From: Dysgonomonas sp. UBA5412
GTDB lineage: Bacteria > Bacteroidota > Bacteroidia > Bacteroidales > Dysgonomonadaceae
Assembly (NCBI GenBank): GCA_002409595.1
Contig: DHNQ01000012.1
Coordinates: forward strand, 36,849 to 100,848
Reading direction: 5' to 3'
Length of the DNA stretch: 64,000 bases
Under the pieces are notes generated by a model. It saw nothing but the letters and a program-made list of their open reading frames with translations, was not told the origin of the DNA and did not search any database. Shown here piece by piece: positions 45,475 to 53,354 of this stretch. Every line of letters begins with the position of its first letter. Position 1 is the stretch's first letter. A program made the position numbers and the translations under genes.

Positions 45475-47674
45475 GTACAATACGATCATTTAGTTCGGCT
45501 AATTTTGCGCTGTTCCATCTATCGGTAGTGCCAACAAGATAACCTGTTATCCGTTGTAAACGATCTATCTCTTCACTTCCGCATTTTGGGCATTTAGCCA
45601 ATTCGGATGCTGAATTTTCATACCCGCACTTCAAACAACGATTGCGGTTATGATTTACAGAAGCATACCCGATATTATATTTGTCCATCATATCTACTAC
45701 CGACATAATGGCTTGAGGGTTGTGGGTAGCATCGCCATCTATTTCGACATAGAATATATGTCCACCTCTGGTAAGATCGTGATATGGGGCTTCTACTTTA
45801 GCTTTTCTATTGGCACTACATGAATAATATACCGGTACATGGTTCGAATTGGTATAGTATTCCCGATCTGTAATACCGGCTATTACACCAAAATCTTTTT
45901 TATCACGACGTGTAAAACGTCCGGAAAGTCCTTCGGCAGGAGTAGCCAAGACACTATAATTATGTTGATATTTTTCAGAAAACTCATTTGTTTTGTCTCT
46001 CATATATGTCACTATTTCGAGACCTAGCTTCTGAGCTTCATCATCTTCTCCGTGATGTTTTCCAACAAGAGCGACTAAAGCCTCGGCCAAGCCTATAAAT
46101 CCGACACCTAGTGTACCTTGATTTATCACTTTCTCTATTGTACGCTCATCGCGCAATGTTTCACATCCTTCCCATAAGACTGACATTAATAATGGAAATT
46201 GCTTAGGTGCTGCTGTTTTTTGGAATTCAAATCTTTTATGTAATTGCAAGGCCGCTAACTCAAGCATCTGATTTAGTTTTCCGAAGAAACATTGTATTCT
46301 TTCTTTACGGTCTTCTATATTACGACATTCTAATGCTATACGAACCAGATTGAGTGTGGAGAATGAAAGATTACCTCTTCCGATAGAGGTTTTCTTCCCG
46401 AACCTATTTTCAAAAACACGTGTGCGGCATCCCATTGTAGCTACCTCGTTTTCGAATCGACGAGGGTCGTCTGCATTCCAATCTTCGTGCTGATTAAATG
46501 TAGCATCCAGATTTAAAAAATTAGGAAAGAAACGCCGGGCACTAACTTTACACGCCAACAAATAAAGATCATAGTTTCTATCTTGAGGGAGATAGCTGAC
46601 TCCTCTTTTCTTTTTCCATATCTGTATGGGGAAGATTGCTGTAACTCCATTGCCTACTCCTTCGTATGTGCTATTAAGTAATTCTCTGATAATACAACGA
46701 CCTTCGGCAGAAGTATCTGTACCATAGTTAACGGAACTAAATACAACTTGGTTTCCTCCACGGGAATGTATTGTATTCATATTGTGTATAAAGGCTTCCA
46801 TAGACTGATGCACCCGACTTACGGTGCGGTTGATGGCATGTTGTACAATACGAATTTCACCTTCAAGCCCATTTAAATCTTTCTGAATATAATCTATTAT
46901 ATTGACGTCGTACAGATGCTTATAATCAAGTCCGTTGATTTGCTCCAAGACTTTGATCTCTTCAATAAAACTTTTACGCACAAAGGGTGCTAAATAAAAA
47001 TCGAATGCAGGAATAGCTTGCCCTCCGTGCATTTCGTTTTGAGCAGTTTCGAGAGATATACAACCCAGCATACTTGCCGTCTCGATTCGTTTGGCGGGAC
47101 GGGATTCTCCATGTCCTGCAAAAAAACCATTATTCAATATTTTATCTAACGGGTGCTGAACACAGGTAAGGCTCTTTGTCGGATAATAGTCTTTGTCGTG
47201 GATATGTAAATAATTCAAACGTACGGCTTCTTTCACCTCAGGAGAAAGAAGATAGTCGTCAACAAATGGCTTAGTGGTTTCGCTGGCAAACTTCATCATC
47301 ATACCGGCAGGTGTATCCGCATTCATATTTGCATTTTCGCGGGTAACATCGTTCGATTTTGTTTCTATAATTTCGAGAAACATATCGCGGGTCTTTGCTT
47401 TGCGTGCAATATTACGCTGATCGCGATAGGCTATATATTTTTTGGCAGTCTCTTTACGAGGACTTTTCATCAGTTCCAGTTCTACCATATCTTGAATTTG
47501 CTCGACAGTCATTCGTTCGCTACCTTGGCAGAATACATAATCTGTTATCCGTCTGATAAGGGGAGCATCTTCTCCTTGTTCGGTATGCAACATCGCCTTG
47601 CGAATTGCAGCCATAATCTTTTCTTCATTAAAGCCGACTACACGTCCATCTCTTTTAACAACTGTCTGAATCAT
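45467..47674 (-). CDS. nrdD: Anaerobic (class III) ribonucleoside-triphosphate reductase
   Basis: A 735-residue glycyl-radical enzyme reducing NTPs to dNTPs without oxygen. It has an N-terminal ATP-cone (IQTVVKRDGRVVGFNEEKI, ~1-90), the catalytic barrel, the zinc site CLKCG...CPKCG near the C-terminus, and the glycyl-radical loop in ITGYLVGTTDRWN. The start at 47674 gives the conserved ATP-cone opening; the open frame continues 45 codons upstream, toward the riboswitch, but that extension has no family similarity I recognise. A cobalamin riboswitch lies ~135 bp upstream. Confidence 0.95.
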   Translation of the reverse strand: MIQTVVKRDGRVVGFNEEKIMAAIRKAMLHTEQGEDAPLIRRITDYVFCQGSERMTVEQIQDMVELELMKSPRKETAKKYIAYRDQRNIARKAKTRDMFLEIIETKSNDVTRENANMNADTPAGMMMKFASETTKPFVDDYLLSPEVKEAVRLNYLHIHDKDYYPTKSLTCVQHPLDKILNNGFFAGHGESRPAKRIETASMLGCISLETAQNEMHGGQAIPAFDFYLAPFVRKSFIEEIKVLEQINGLDYKHLYDVNIIDYIQKDLNGLEGEIRIVQHAINRTVSRVHQSMEAFIHNMNTIHSRGGNQVVFSSVNYGTDTSAEGRCIIRELLNSTYEGVGNGVTAIFPIQIWKKKRGVSYLPQDRNYDLYLLACKVSARRFFPNFLNLDATFNQHEDWNADDPRRFENEVATMGCRTRVFENRFGKKTSIGRGNLSFSTLNLVRIALECRNIEDRKERIQCFFGKLNQMLELAALQLHKRFEFQKTAAPKQFPLLMSVLWEGCETLRDERTIEKVINQGTLGVGFIGLAEALVALVGKHHGEDDEAQKLGLEIVTYMRDKTNEFSEKYQHNYSVLATPAEGLSGRFTRRDKKDFGVIAGITDREYYTNSNHVPVYYSCSANRKAKVEAPYHDLTRGGHIFYVEIDGDATHNPQAIMSVVDMMDKYNIGYASVNHNRNRCLKCGYENSASELAKCPKCGSEEIDRLQRITGYLVGTTDRWNSAKLAELNDRIVHE

Positions 47675-47805
47675 AACATTCTGTCTTTTATATTTTATAA
47701 GAAAGATATAGCTGACGGAAGCGGAGAAAATACACGAAAAATAATAAGGTAATCTTGTTACTCGTATATTCAATCGCTTTTCTCCCGAAAGCAATGAAAT
47801 TTTAT

Positions 47806-47966
47806 ACACGGCAGGTCTTCTGACTTATTTCAAAACCGGATACCTTCCCATCAATATGACAGTGGCGTGAGATTCCTGTTTTTTCTCGAAATTTACAGCT
47901 ACGGGGATAGTCCATGATTTACACATGATTCCCTTTTTAATCTAATTTAGAATAGAACCGTATACG
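47806..47966 (-). promoter_or_regulatory. Cobalamin riboswitch upstream of nrdD-nrdG
   Basis: Minus strand, in order: AAAAGGGAATCATGTGTAAA, CCCGTAGCTGTAAA, GCCACTG, GATGGGAAGG and AAGTCAGAAGACCTGCC, the standard AdoCbl riboswitch blocks. It is expected to turn the B12-independent class III reductase down when cobalamin is plentiful. Confidence 0.93.
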
Positions 47967-48305
47967 AATACAAAGATATATTATTTGCTTACAAGTTGAC
48001 TAAAAAAGCAAATTATTTACAATATATTTTTTTAAAGTTTTCCAAAATAAAACATAGAAACCTAAGAACAAACACATTAGCAAAGACATATATCAAAAAA
48101 GTTTCCCAAAACAGATACAATAAATATTCACATAATAAATCAGCAGTTCTCATCAGTAATAACAACCTCACAATATTCTAACCTTAAATATCTAAAGCAA
48201 AGCTTATTTGTGAAACGTGAATTATAAAAATATAGTAAAACACATTTTATATTATTTTTTATATACCTTTGCACAACAAAAGTTCTTTTTCATAATTCTT
48301 CAACT
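47967..48305. other. AT-rich divergent promoter region between two riboswitches
   Basis: About 340 bp with no convincing gene; an open frame at 47996-48181 is lysine/asparagine-rich and looks like AT-rich chance sequence. The region must hold the divergent promoters for nrdD (minus) and the ThrE-like genes (plus); a TATACCTTTG string at 48263-48272 is a good -7 box for the latter. Confidence 0.5.
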
Positions 48306-48472
48306 GTTTAAGGTGCCTCCGTTTTGCCGGAGGATAATAGGGAATCACGTGTAAATCGTGAGCTGTCGCGCAACTGTAATCACCGCGAATATTTCTATTT
48401 ACAATATCCACTGTTTCTGATTAGAGATGGGAAGGAAAGTAGAAATGGTGAAAGTCAGGATACCTGCCTTAT
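48306..48472 (+). promoter_or_regulatory. Cobalamin riboswitch upstream of a ThrE-like exporter
   Basis: Plus strand: AGGTGCCTCC, ATAGGGAATCACGTGTAAAT, GCGCAACTGTAATC, CCACTG, GATGGGAAGG and AAAGTCAGGATACCTGCC. The 3' end GATACCT (48459-48465) can also pair with AGGTATC (48499-48505), a plausible expression platform. The exporter gene starts 167 bp further on. Confidence 0.93.
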
Positions 48473-48638
48473 ACTATGTTGGCAATACTTCGCGATAAAG
48501 GTATCATGTCAGATAATCAATTTTTCTTCTTTTAGCAAGAAACATACATCTCTCCTTATAGCTTCGTTGCGTCGTATTGATAAGTTCTAGGAAAGAATTT
48601 TTTACATTATATTTTTTAATTGTAAAAAGTGATTAACA

Positions 48639-49466
48639 ATGGGAACTATACCTCCTGATCGTGTGTGCATCCAAACCTCGGCGACATCTATAGATAAAGC
48701 GATACCGATAGAACAATTTACGGATATGACTCTCGAAGTAAGTACTTTGCTGTTAGAGTCGGGCGCTCATTGTGAACGAATATTCAGAAATGTGCAAAGA
48801 ATAGCCAGGGATACAGATTTTGATGTTGAAATATTTTTATCATTTACTGCCATATCAATATCTGTCACTGACAAGAAGAATCCTAAATCCAGCCTTACTA
48901 AGAATAAAAGAATCAAGCATCACAGTGCACATTTTGGGATATTGACGGATACAAGTTTATTAACATGGAAGGTCATAGAAAAAGAGATATCGTTGTCGGA
49001 ACTCAAACACTCGTTGGATAAACTGAAAGAATCTTCCAAATATCCAATATGGCTGGTGCGTTTATTTATTGGAATTGCATGTGGTTGCTTGTGCTTACTT
49101 GCAGGAGGTAATTGGATAGACGGAGTATTTACTTTATCGGCATCAATCGCAGGACTTACCATTCGTCAGGAAATGATAAAGAGATCTTTTAACTTAATGA
49201 TCTCCATAGTATGTTCGGCATTCATCACAACCACAATATCCGGATTAAATAGTCTGTACGGGTTAGGCAAATGCCCCGAATCATCAGTCGCCACAGCGGT
49301 CTTATTTCTAATCCCCGGAGTTCCTTTAATTAATAGTATCATAGATCTTCTTGAGGGATATATACCGACAGGGATTGCCAGAGGTGCTTTTGGAGGATTT
49401 ATCCTTCTTTGTATTGCCGTAGGGATGTTCCTTAGTATGACTTTAATAGGTATAAATAACTTTTGA
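48639..49466 (+). CDS. ThrE-like threonine/serine exporter, large subunit
   Basis: A 275-residue protein of the ThrE/DUF1212 family. The cytoplasmic N-terminal part (~25-130) carries the conserved LLLESGAHCERIFRNVQRIA (similar to the usual 'LL.sGa...Rv...i') and is followed by about five membrane helices (~138-270). In split ThrE systems this subunit pairs with a second small membrane protein, here the next gene. Control by a cobalamin riboswitch is unusual for an amino-acid exporter, so the real substrate may be a cobamide-related compound; that is inference. Confidence 0.82.
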   Translation: MGTIPPDRVCIQTSATSIDKAIPIEQFTDMTLEVSTLLLESGAHCERIFRNVQRIARDTDFDVEIFLSFTAISISVTDKKNPKSSLTKNKRIKHHSAHFGILTDTSLLTWKVIEKEISLSELKHSLDKLKESSKYPIWLVRLFIGIACGCLCLLAGGNWIDGVFTLSASIAGLTIRQEMIKRSFNLMISIVCSAFITTTISGLNSLYGLGKCPESSVATAVLFLIPGVPLINSIIDLLEGYIPTGIARGAFGGFILLCIAVGMFLSMTLIGINNF

Positions 49467-49468
49467 TT

Positions 49469-49975
49469 ATGATTTTTGAAATTTTGAGAGATGCATTTCT
49501 CAGTTTTTTTGTTGGTATAGGTTTTGCGTTATTATTCGAAACACCTAAAAAGGGAGTATTAGTGGCTGGTGTACTTGGTGGAATGGGACATGCAATTCGA
49601 TTTACAATGCTTCAGTTTGAATTCGGATTGATTACCTCTACTTTGAGCGGAACTATTTTTATTGGATTAACCGGTATTTTCTGCGCGCATAAGATACATA
49701 CACCTCCCGTCATATTTACTCTGCCGGCATGTATCACAATGATACCCGGACTATATGCATACAAATCAATGCTAGGCTGCATTAGAATATATGAGGAGGG
49801 CACAAACGGAATACAGACTGCATATCTATTACAAGATACTGTTTATAATTTCATTTTAACATCGTCCTTATTATTTTGCCTTGCTATCGGCATTTGTATT
49901 GCAGCATTGATTTTTAGGAAAAAGTCGATAAAAAATCTCAAGAATATAAAAGACTTGGGAACAAGAAAACTCTAG
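49469..49975 (+). CDS. ThrE-like exporter, small subunit (DUF3815)
   Basis: A 168-residue protein with four or five membrane helices and the family marks LLFETPKKGVLVAGVLGGMGH and TLPACITMIPGLYAYKSM. It is the second half of a split ThrE-type exporter. I use the ATG at 49469, two bases after the preceding stop; a TTG at 49463 would overlap the previous gene. It shares the riboswitch-controlled message. Confidence 0.82.
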   Translation: MIFEILRDAFLSFFVGIGFALLFETPKKGVLVAGVLGGMGHAIRFTMLQFEFGLITSTLSGTIFIGLTGIFCAHKIHTPPVIFTLPACITMIPGLYAYKSMLGCIRIYEEGTNGIQTAYLLQDTVYNFILTSSLLFCLAIGICIAALIFRKKSIKNLKNIKDLGTRKL

Positions 49976-49995
49976 TTGAATGTACCAAAAGAAAC

Positions 49996-51078
49996 TTATT
50001 TAGCCATAGAATTATTTATTCTAAATCCCTCTTGGAGAGAGCGACCTCTTAACTCTAACCCATTCTTTAAATAGGGGGAGCATGGAAAACAGCAATCAAA
50101 ACATCTATCTGTCTTAACAGGACTATACAATTTTACTTGGTCTAAATTATAGATATTAAACATGTTGTTATAAGAAGAATTGTTAATATAATGAGGTTCT
50201 ATGAAGAGATTTTGCTTCTTAAGGATTTCATATTGTACTGAAATAAAATACAGCATTAAACCAATTATCAACACATAGTTATAATTTGGGACCCTCACCT
50301 TCTTAATATGAAATGAAAATAAATAATACGGAAGAAATGCCGTAAGAATCAAAAAACCATAGCAGAACCTAGGATCTGGAGCTGTAAGAAAATTAAAAAG
50401 CAAGCCTAATACAGCCACAAACCATGCAAAGACAATCTTCATTTGCTTTTTTTGTCTATACCATAGTAGCGACACACATACAACCAAAGGAGATATTATG
50501 ACTAAATATATAATATATTTAATTGTATTACTTTTAGCTTTAAACCAAGCAGGTAGCCAATCGCTATATGACATATTCATTACGACTTCATAAGGTTTTC
50601 TTGGCATTCTAGCCCACGCATAAGTCACATTTTCTTCTCTAGTAACCTCTTTGAAGGGAACTTTCCAGTCAAAACAAAAAATATCTATTTTTGAAAACGG
50701 ATATACTAAATAACCGGATAAAATAATATAACGAGAAAGCCATGGCAGAATAATAATTAAGGACACTGCTAGTAAAATAAACAATTCTCTCCAAGCCTTT
50801 CTTCTGAAACAGACAATTAACACCAACAATGTAAAAATTGCTATTGGCGCAGATGATAATTTTAACGTGCAACAGAACAAAGGGAGAACGAAATACACTA
50901 ATTCATCTCCTTTTTTGTTATCTAACAAGAATTTACATATAAGATAGATAATTATAATAGGAGGCAGAATATCTGTACTTGTAGAGGATAAGTGTGTCTG
51001 ATCTGACCGCTGCCTATGAGGTGGAACGAGCAAAAAAAGGATGGAGTTATAGACGATCGGATGAGGTATTCGATTCAA
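49996..51078 (-). pseudogene. Large membrane protein, 5'-truncated
   Basis: The frame encodes about 330 residues of native sequence with many membrane helices (for example LICKFLLDN, ELFILLAVSLIIILPWLSRYIILSGYLVYPFS, PDPRFCYGFLILTAFLPYYLF) and a soluble C-terminus with CFDCCFPCSPYLKNG. It resembles hydrophobic polyprenol-sugar-transferase-type proteins, but I cannot name it. The first ~30 residues (up to base ~50988) overlap a KilA-N phage gene on the other strand and look foreign, so the real N-terminus was lost at the junction. Confidence 0.5.
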
Positions 51079-51653
51079 TCGTAAACGCAGAAAGGATATA
51101 TTATATTCTTCAAAGGCGAGGATATTTTATTGATGCACAGTGTGATATCATAAAAGGGGGATTTTCCCACTTTATGAAAGGCGTTGAGAAACAGGGCCTA
51201 AAAAAGACGCTCAAATCTCTGAAAGCATATAAGACTACAGGACGTGGAGAAAATAAAACAGTATGGACTGATCCATATATTTGGATGCTAATAGCGATGG
51301 AGCTTCACCCTGAAATTTATGCTACTACCGTTATATGGTTAGGAGATAAACTTCTCTTAAATCGAATTGAAGCAGGGAATATGTATAAGGGCTTAATGAA
51401 GGCTATATCTAATTTTCCCGATGTGGATTATAAAGAATTGGGAAAAGCCTTAAACTTTATAATATTCAATAGGAGCGAAACAGGTATAAGAAATACAGCA
51501 ACGGAGCAACAACTAAAAGAGCTGGAAGATTTAGAAAAGTATCTTGCAATGCTTATCGAGATGGAGCATATAGAATCATTTGATAAGTTGGTTAAAGAAT
51601 TGAGAGCAATGTATAATAAGAAATGGTATAACATCAAAAAAATATCTGCATGA
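50994..51653 (+). CDS. KilA-N-like phage protein
   Basis: A 219-residue protein similar to phage KilA-N/antirepressor-type proteins: KKGWSYRRSDEVF, NAERIYYILQRRGY, WTDPYIWMLIAMELHPEIYATTVIWLGDKLLLNRIEAGNMYKG, then a charged coiled-coil tail. It probably binds DNA. The GTG start at 50994 lies right at the junction with the truncated membrane gene, so a few N-terminal residues may be missing. A good terminator follows. Confidence 0.65.
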   Translation: MSDLTAAYEVERAKKGWSYRRSDEVFDSIVNAERIYYILQRRGYFIDAQCDIIKGGFSHFMKGVEKQGLKKTLKSLKAYKTTGRGENKTVWTDPYIWMLIAMELHPEIYATTVIWLGDKLLLNRIEAGNMYKGLMKAISNFPDVDYKELGKALNFIIFNRSETGIRNTATEQQLKELEDLEKYLAMLIEMEHIESFDKLVKELRAMYNKKWYNIKKISA

Positions 51654-51684
51654 AATAAGAACATTGTTCTAATCTGATACGAAG

Positions 51685-51720
51685 CGCCCAGTTTAATCGC
51701 TGGGTGTTTTTTTTGTTTTT
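51685..51720 (+). terminator. Terminator after the KilA-N gene
   Basis: CGCCCAG pairs with CTGGGTG (one G-U pair) around an 8-base loop, followed by eight T residues. Confidence 0.8.
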
Positions 51721-51956
51721 AGATATATTCGCCTCAAAATCTGCAAAAAAGTTTAATCTATTGATTTTTTGATTCGAAAAGTAAAAATGATTACGATATA
51801 GTTGCATATGCAACCAATTTAGAGGTAGTAAGTGTGCTTATTATATTGTCTACTCGAATAGAGAGGTAGTATCACTTTTATGTCAATCCGTACACCTTTA
51901 GTACACCCCGATAAAACAAAAAACCCTGATAATCAAACGATTAACAGGGCTATAAA
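51721..51956. other. Right flank of a phage-like insertion, with arm-type repeats
   Basis: No gene. It contains a perfect 14-bp palindrome GTTGCATATGCAAC (51801-51814), a 10-bp direct repeat AGAGGTAGTA (51821-51830 and 51862-51871), two GTACACC copies near 51890-51907, and a hairpin CCCTG...CAGGG (about 51924-51949). Such clusters beside a tRNA-derived att repeat are typical of tyrosine-integrase recombination sites. Confidence 0.45.
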
Positions 51957-51969
51957 GTACTCGGAGCGG
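51957..51969. repeat. Left copy of the tRNA-Leu attachment repeat
   Basis: GTACTCGGAGCGG, identical to 53079-53091, which covers the 3' end of tRNA-Leu. It marks the distant end of the 1.12-kb mini-element. Confidence 0.8.
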
Positions 51970-52085
51970 AAAAATTTATAATGAAATGATTTGCAAAGAG
52001 TTGCAATATAAATCATTGTGTATTAAACATTTATGATATTTCAGAATTTCATATGATTGTATCAGATTGTGCGAAATTGCATACA

Positions 52086-52115
52086 TGTTGTGCAAGTTTA
52101 GCTATCTTGCACAAC
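52086..52115. repeat. Left arm-type repeats of the mini-element
   Basis: GTTGTGCAAG at 52087-52096 and its inverse CTTGCACAAC at 52106-52115; a related ATTGTGCGAAA lies at 52066-52076. Confidence 0.6.
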
Positions 52116-52152
52116 CGAAAATACAGATGGAATATTGGTAGTAAATTTACCC

Positions 52153-52425
52153 TTAACTTGTTTTTTCTTGTCTCAGCTTGTCGACAAGTATACACAAGTC
52201 AAAATGCTCGATTACAGAAAGTTGAAGCCATACATTTGCATTCAAAATAAAAGAATGTAAACTGTCCATAATTTCATCATATCTCTTATCATTCAAGACC
52301 TCAGATTTTAGACTTTCAAATCGTTTTGCAAATCTTGTTTTCTTTGATACAATAATATTTCCTTCAACTGAACCTACATTAAACTGTTGTTCTATTGGAC
52401 TCTCATTATGGATATCTTGTAGCAT
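52153..52425 (-). CDS. Small protein with N-terminal amyloid-like signalling motif
   Basis: A 90-residue protein. Residues 13-26 (QQFNVGSVEGNIIV) match the last 14 residues of the upstream gene product in the pattern Q-x-N-[IV]-x-x-V-x-G-N-I. Residues ~30-90 are a charged helical region (RFAKRFESLKSEVLNDKRYDEIMDSL) reminiscent of domains in ABC-three-component/STAND conflict proteins, but far too short for a full sensor. Its ATG overlaps the upstream TAA by one base. It may be a truncated partner or a compact adaptor. Confidence 0.55.
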   Translation of the reverse strand: MLQDIHNESPIEQQFNVGSVEGNIIVSKKTRFAKRFESLKSEVLNDKRYDEIMDSLHSFILNANVWLQLSVIEHFDLCILVDKLRQEKTS

Positions 52426-52784
52426 TATAAAGTAATATTACCTTTAACTTCTTGAATATTTACTTGTTTCTCAATATTGCCATTAGTAGTAATATTTTGC
52501 TGAAAATATGATTGGTGTTTTTTTTCGATATCATGAAGAGTCTCTTCAAGTTCTTTTTTAAAATCAGGATTTAATTCAATTTTTTCGAGTAAAACTTTAG
52601 ATAGCCTATCTTCAAGACCATCTTGCGGATTTCTCAAAATATCCTCTTCCTCTTTTTTCGTAAATTTAATTTTTATCCAATTCCACATATCTTCGCCAAT
52701 ACTTTCAGCTAATTTTTCTCCTGATTTTATTAAAAAAGGTGTCGTTATCGCTACTGCTGCGGTTACTAATGTTATAGGGTCCAT
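52425..52784 (-). CDS. Candidate Bell-like effector with C-terminal amyloid-like motif
   Basis: A 119-residue protein. The N-terminus (MDPITLVTAAVAITTPFLIK) is a hydrophobic helix of the kind that starts bacterial membrane-perforating 'Bell'-type effectors; an all-helical charged domain follows (~25-90). The C-terminus, after a QNITTNGNI segment, is KQVNIQEVKGNITL, which matches a motif in the downstream protein. In known amyloid-signalling pairs the effector carries the motif at its C-terminus and the partner at its N-terminus, exactly as here. Function in abortive-infection-like defence is inference. Confidence 0.55.
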   Translation of the reverse strand: MDPITLVTAAVAITTPFLIKSGEKLAESIGEDMWNWIKIKFTKKEEEDILRNPQDGLEDRLSKVLLEKIELNPDFKKELEETLHDIEKKHQSYFQQNITTNGNIEKQVNIQEVKGNITL

Positions 52785-53078
52785 AGTTTATAGATAATGT
52801 TGTGAATAAATCGTTAATGTAAAGTGAACTATTAACAAAGAAAGTGAATATTTTTTACATTTCAACGCATCATAATAGATAAATGTTAAATATTCATTAT
52901 AATGGAGTGAATCCAATACCATCGTTATAAAATCAGTTTTACTAAGATACTGAGTTTACTCGAAATATATGTAAAAGAAGCAAATGGATTTTATTATCTT
53001 TGTTGTGCAAATGTTGTGCAAACCACTAAAAGGAAAAACGCTAACCAATTGATAAATCAACGATTAGCGTTTTACATT
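52785..53078. other. Right flank of the mini-element
   Basis: No gene. AT-rich upstream region of the two-gene module, followed by the tandem repeat TGTTGTGCAAA (53001-53022) and a hairpin AAAACGCTAA...TTAGCGTTTT (about 53034-53074) that ends just before the att repeat. Confidence 0.5.
53001..53022. repeat. Right arm-type tandem repeat
   Basis: TGTTGTGCAAA twice in direct tandem. The GTTGTGCAA core recurs at the opposite end of the mini-element. Confidence 0.7.
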
Positions 53079-53091
53079 GTACTCGGAGCGG
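53079..53091. repeat. Right copy of the attachment repeat (tRNA-Leu 3' end)
   Basis: GTACTCGGAGCGG overlaps the last 12 bases of the tRNA-Leu gene and is repeated at 51957-51969. Confidence 0.8.
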
Positions 53092-53163
53092 GACTTGAAC
53101 CCGCACAACCGTAATGGTCACAAGATTTTAAGTCTTGCGTGTCTACCATTCCACCATCCGAGC
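53080..53163 (-). tRNA. tRNA-Leu (anticodon UAA)
   Basis: Read on the minus strand it begins GCTCGGATGGTGG, has the anticodon stem-loop CAAGACTTAAAATCTTG with TAA, a long variable arm, the T-arm GCGGGTTCAAGTCCCGC, and the acceptor strand TCCGAGT. Its 3' end has served as an integration site. Confidence 0.93.
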
Positions 53164-53171
53164 ATCCTTGG

Positions 53172-53244
<73 letters not shown>

Positions 53245-53354
53245 AATATGATGCTTTGAGAATTATGCATACCCAACTTTTTGGTTACATTCCCTTTTAG
53301 CGAGTGCAAATGTAAAAAATGTTTTTGCTTTGTGCAAGGGTTTTCATCCTAAAA

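Larger units (their letters stand above)
51957..53091. mobile_element. Integrase-less mini-element at tRNA-Leu
   Basis: A 1,122-bp unit between two 13-bp copies of the tRNA-Leu 3' end. GTTGTGCAA repeats occur close to both ends: 52087 and 52106 (inverted) on the left, and a perfect tandem pair TGTTGTGCAAA at 53001-53022 on the right, like integrase arm sites. The only genes inside are two overlapping small genes with a shared amyloid-like motif. No integrase gene is present, so movement would need one in trans. Confidence 0.6.

Noticed and set aside
47675..47809. N-terminal extension of NrdD by 45 residues
   Set aside because: The extension is hydrophobic and unlike the family; it reads through the leader beside the riboswitch. 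The ATG at 47674 starts the conserved ATP-cone.
47996..48181. 61-residue Lys/Asn-rich frame between riboswitches
   Set aside because: AT-rich chance frame; the composition is typical of untranslated low-GC DNA and no ribosome site is seen.
48324..48590. 88-residue plus-strand frame
   Set aside because: It lies within the cobalamin riboswitch and its leader, and the peptide has no protein-like features.
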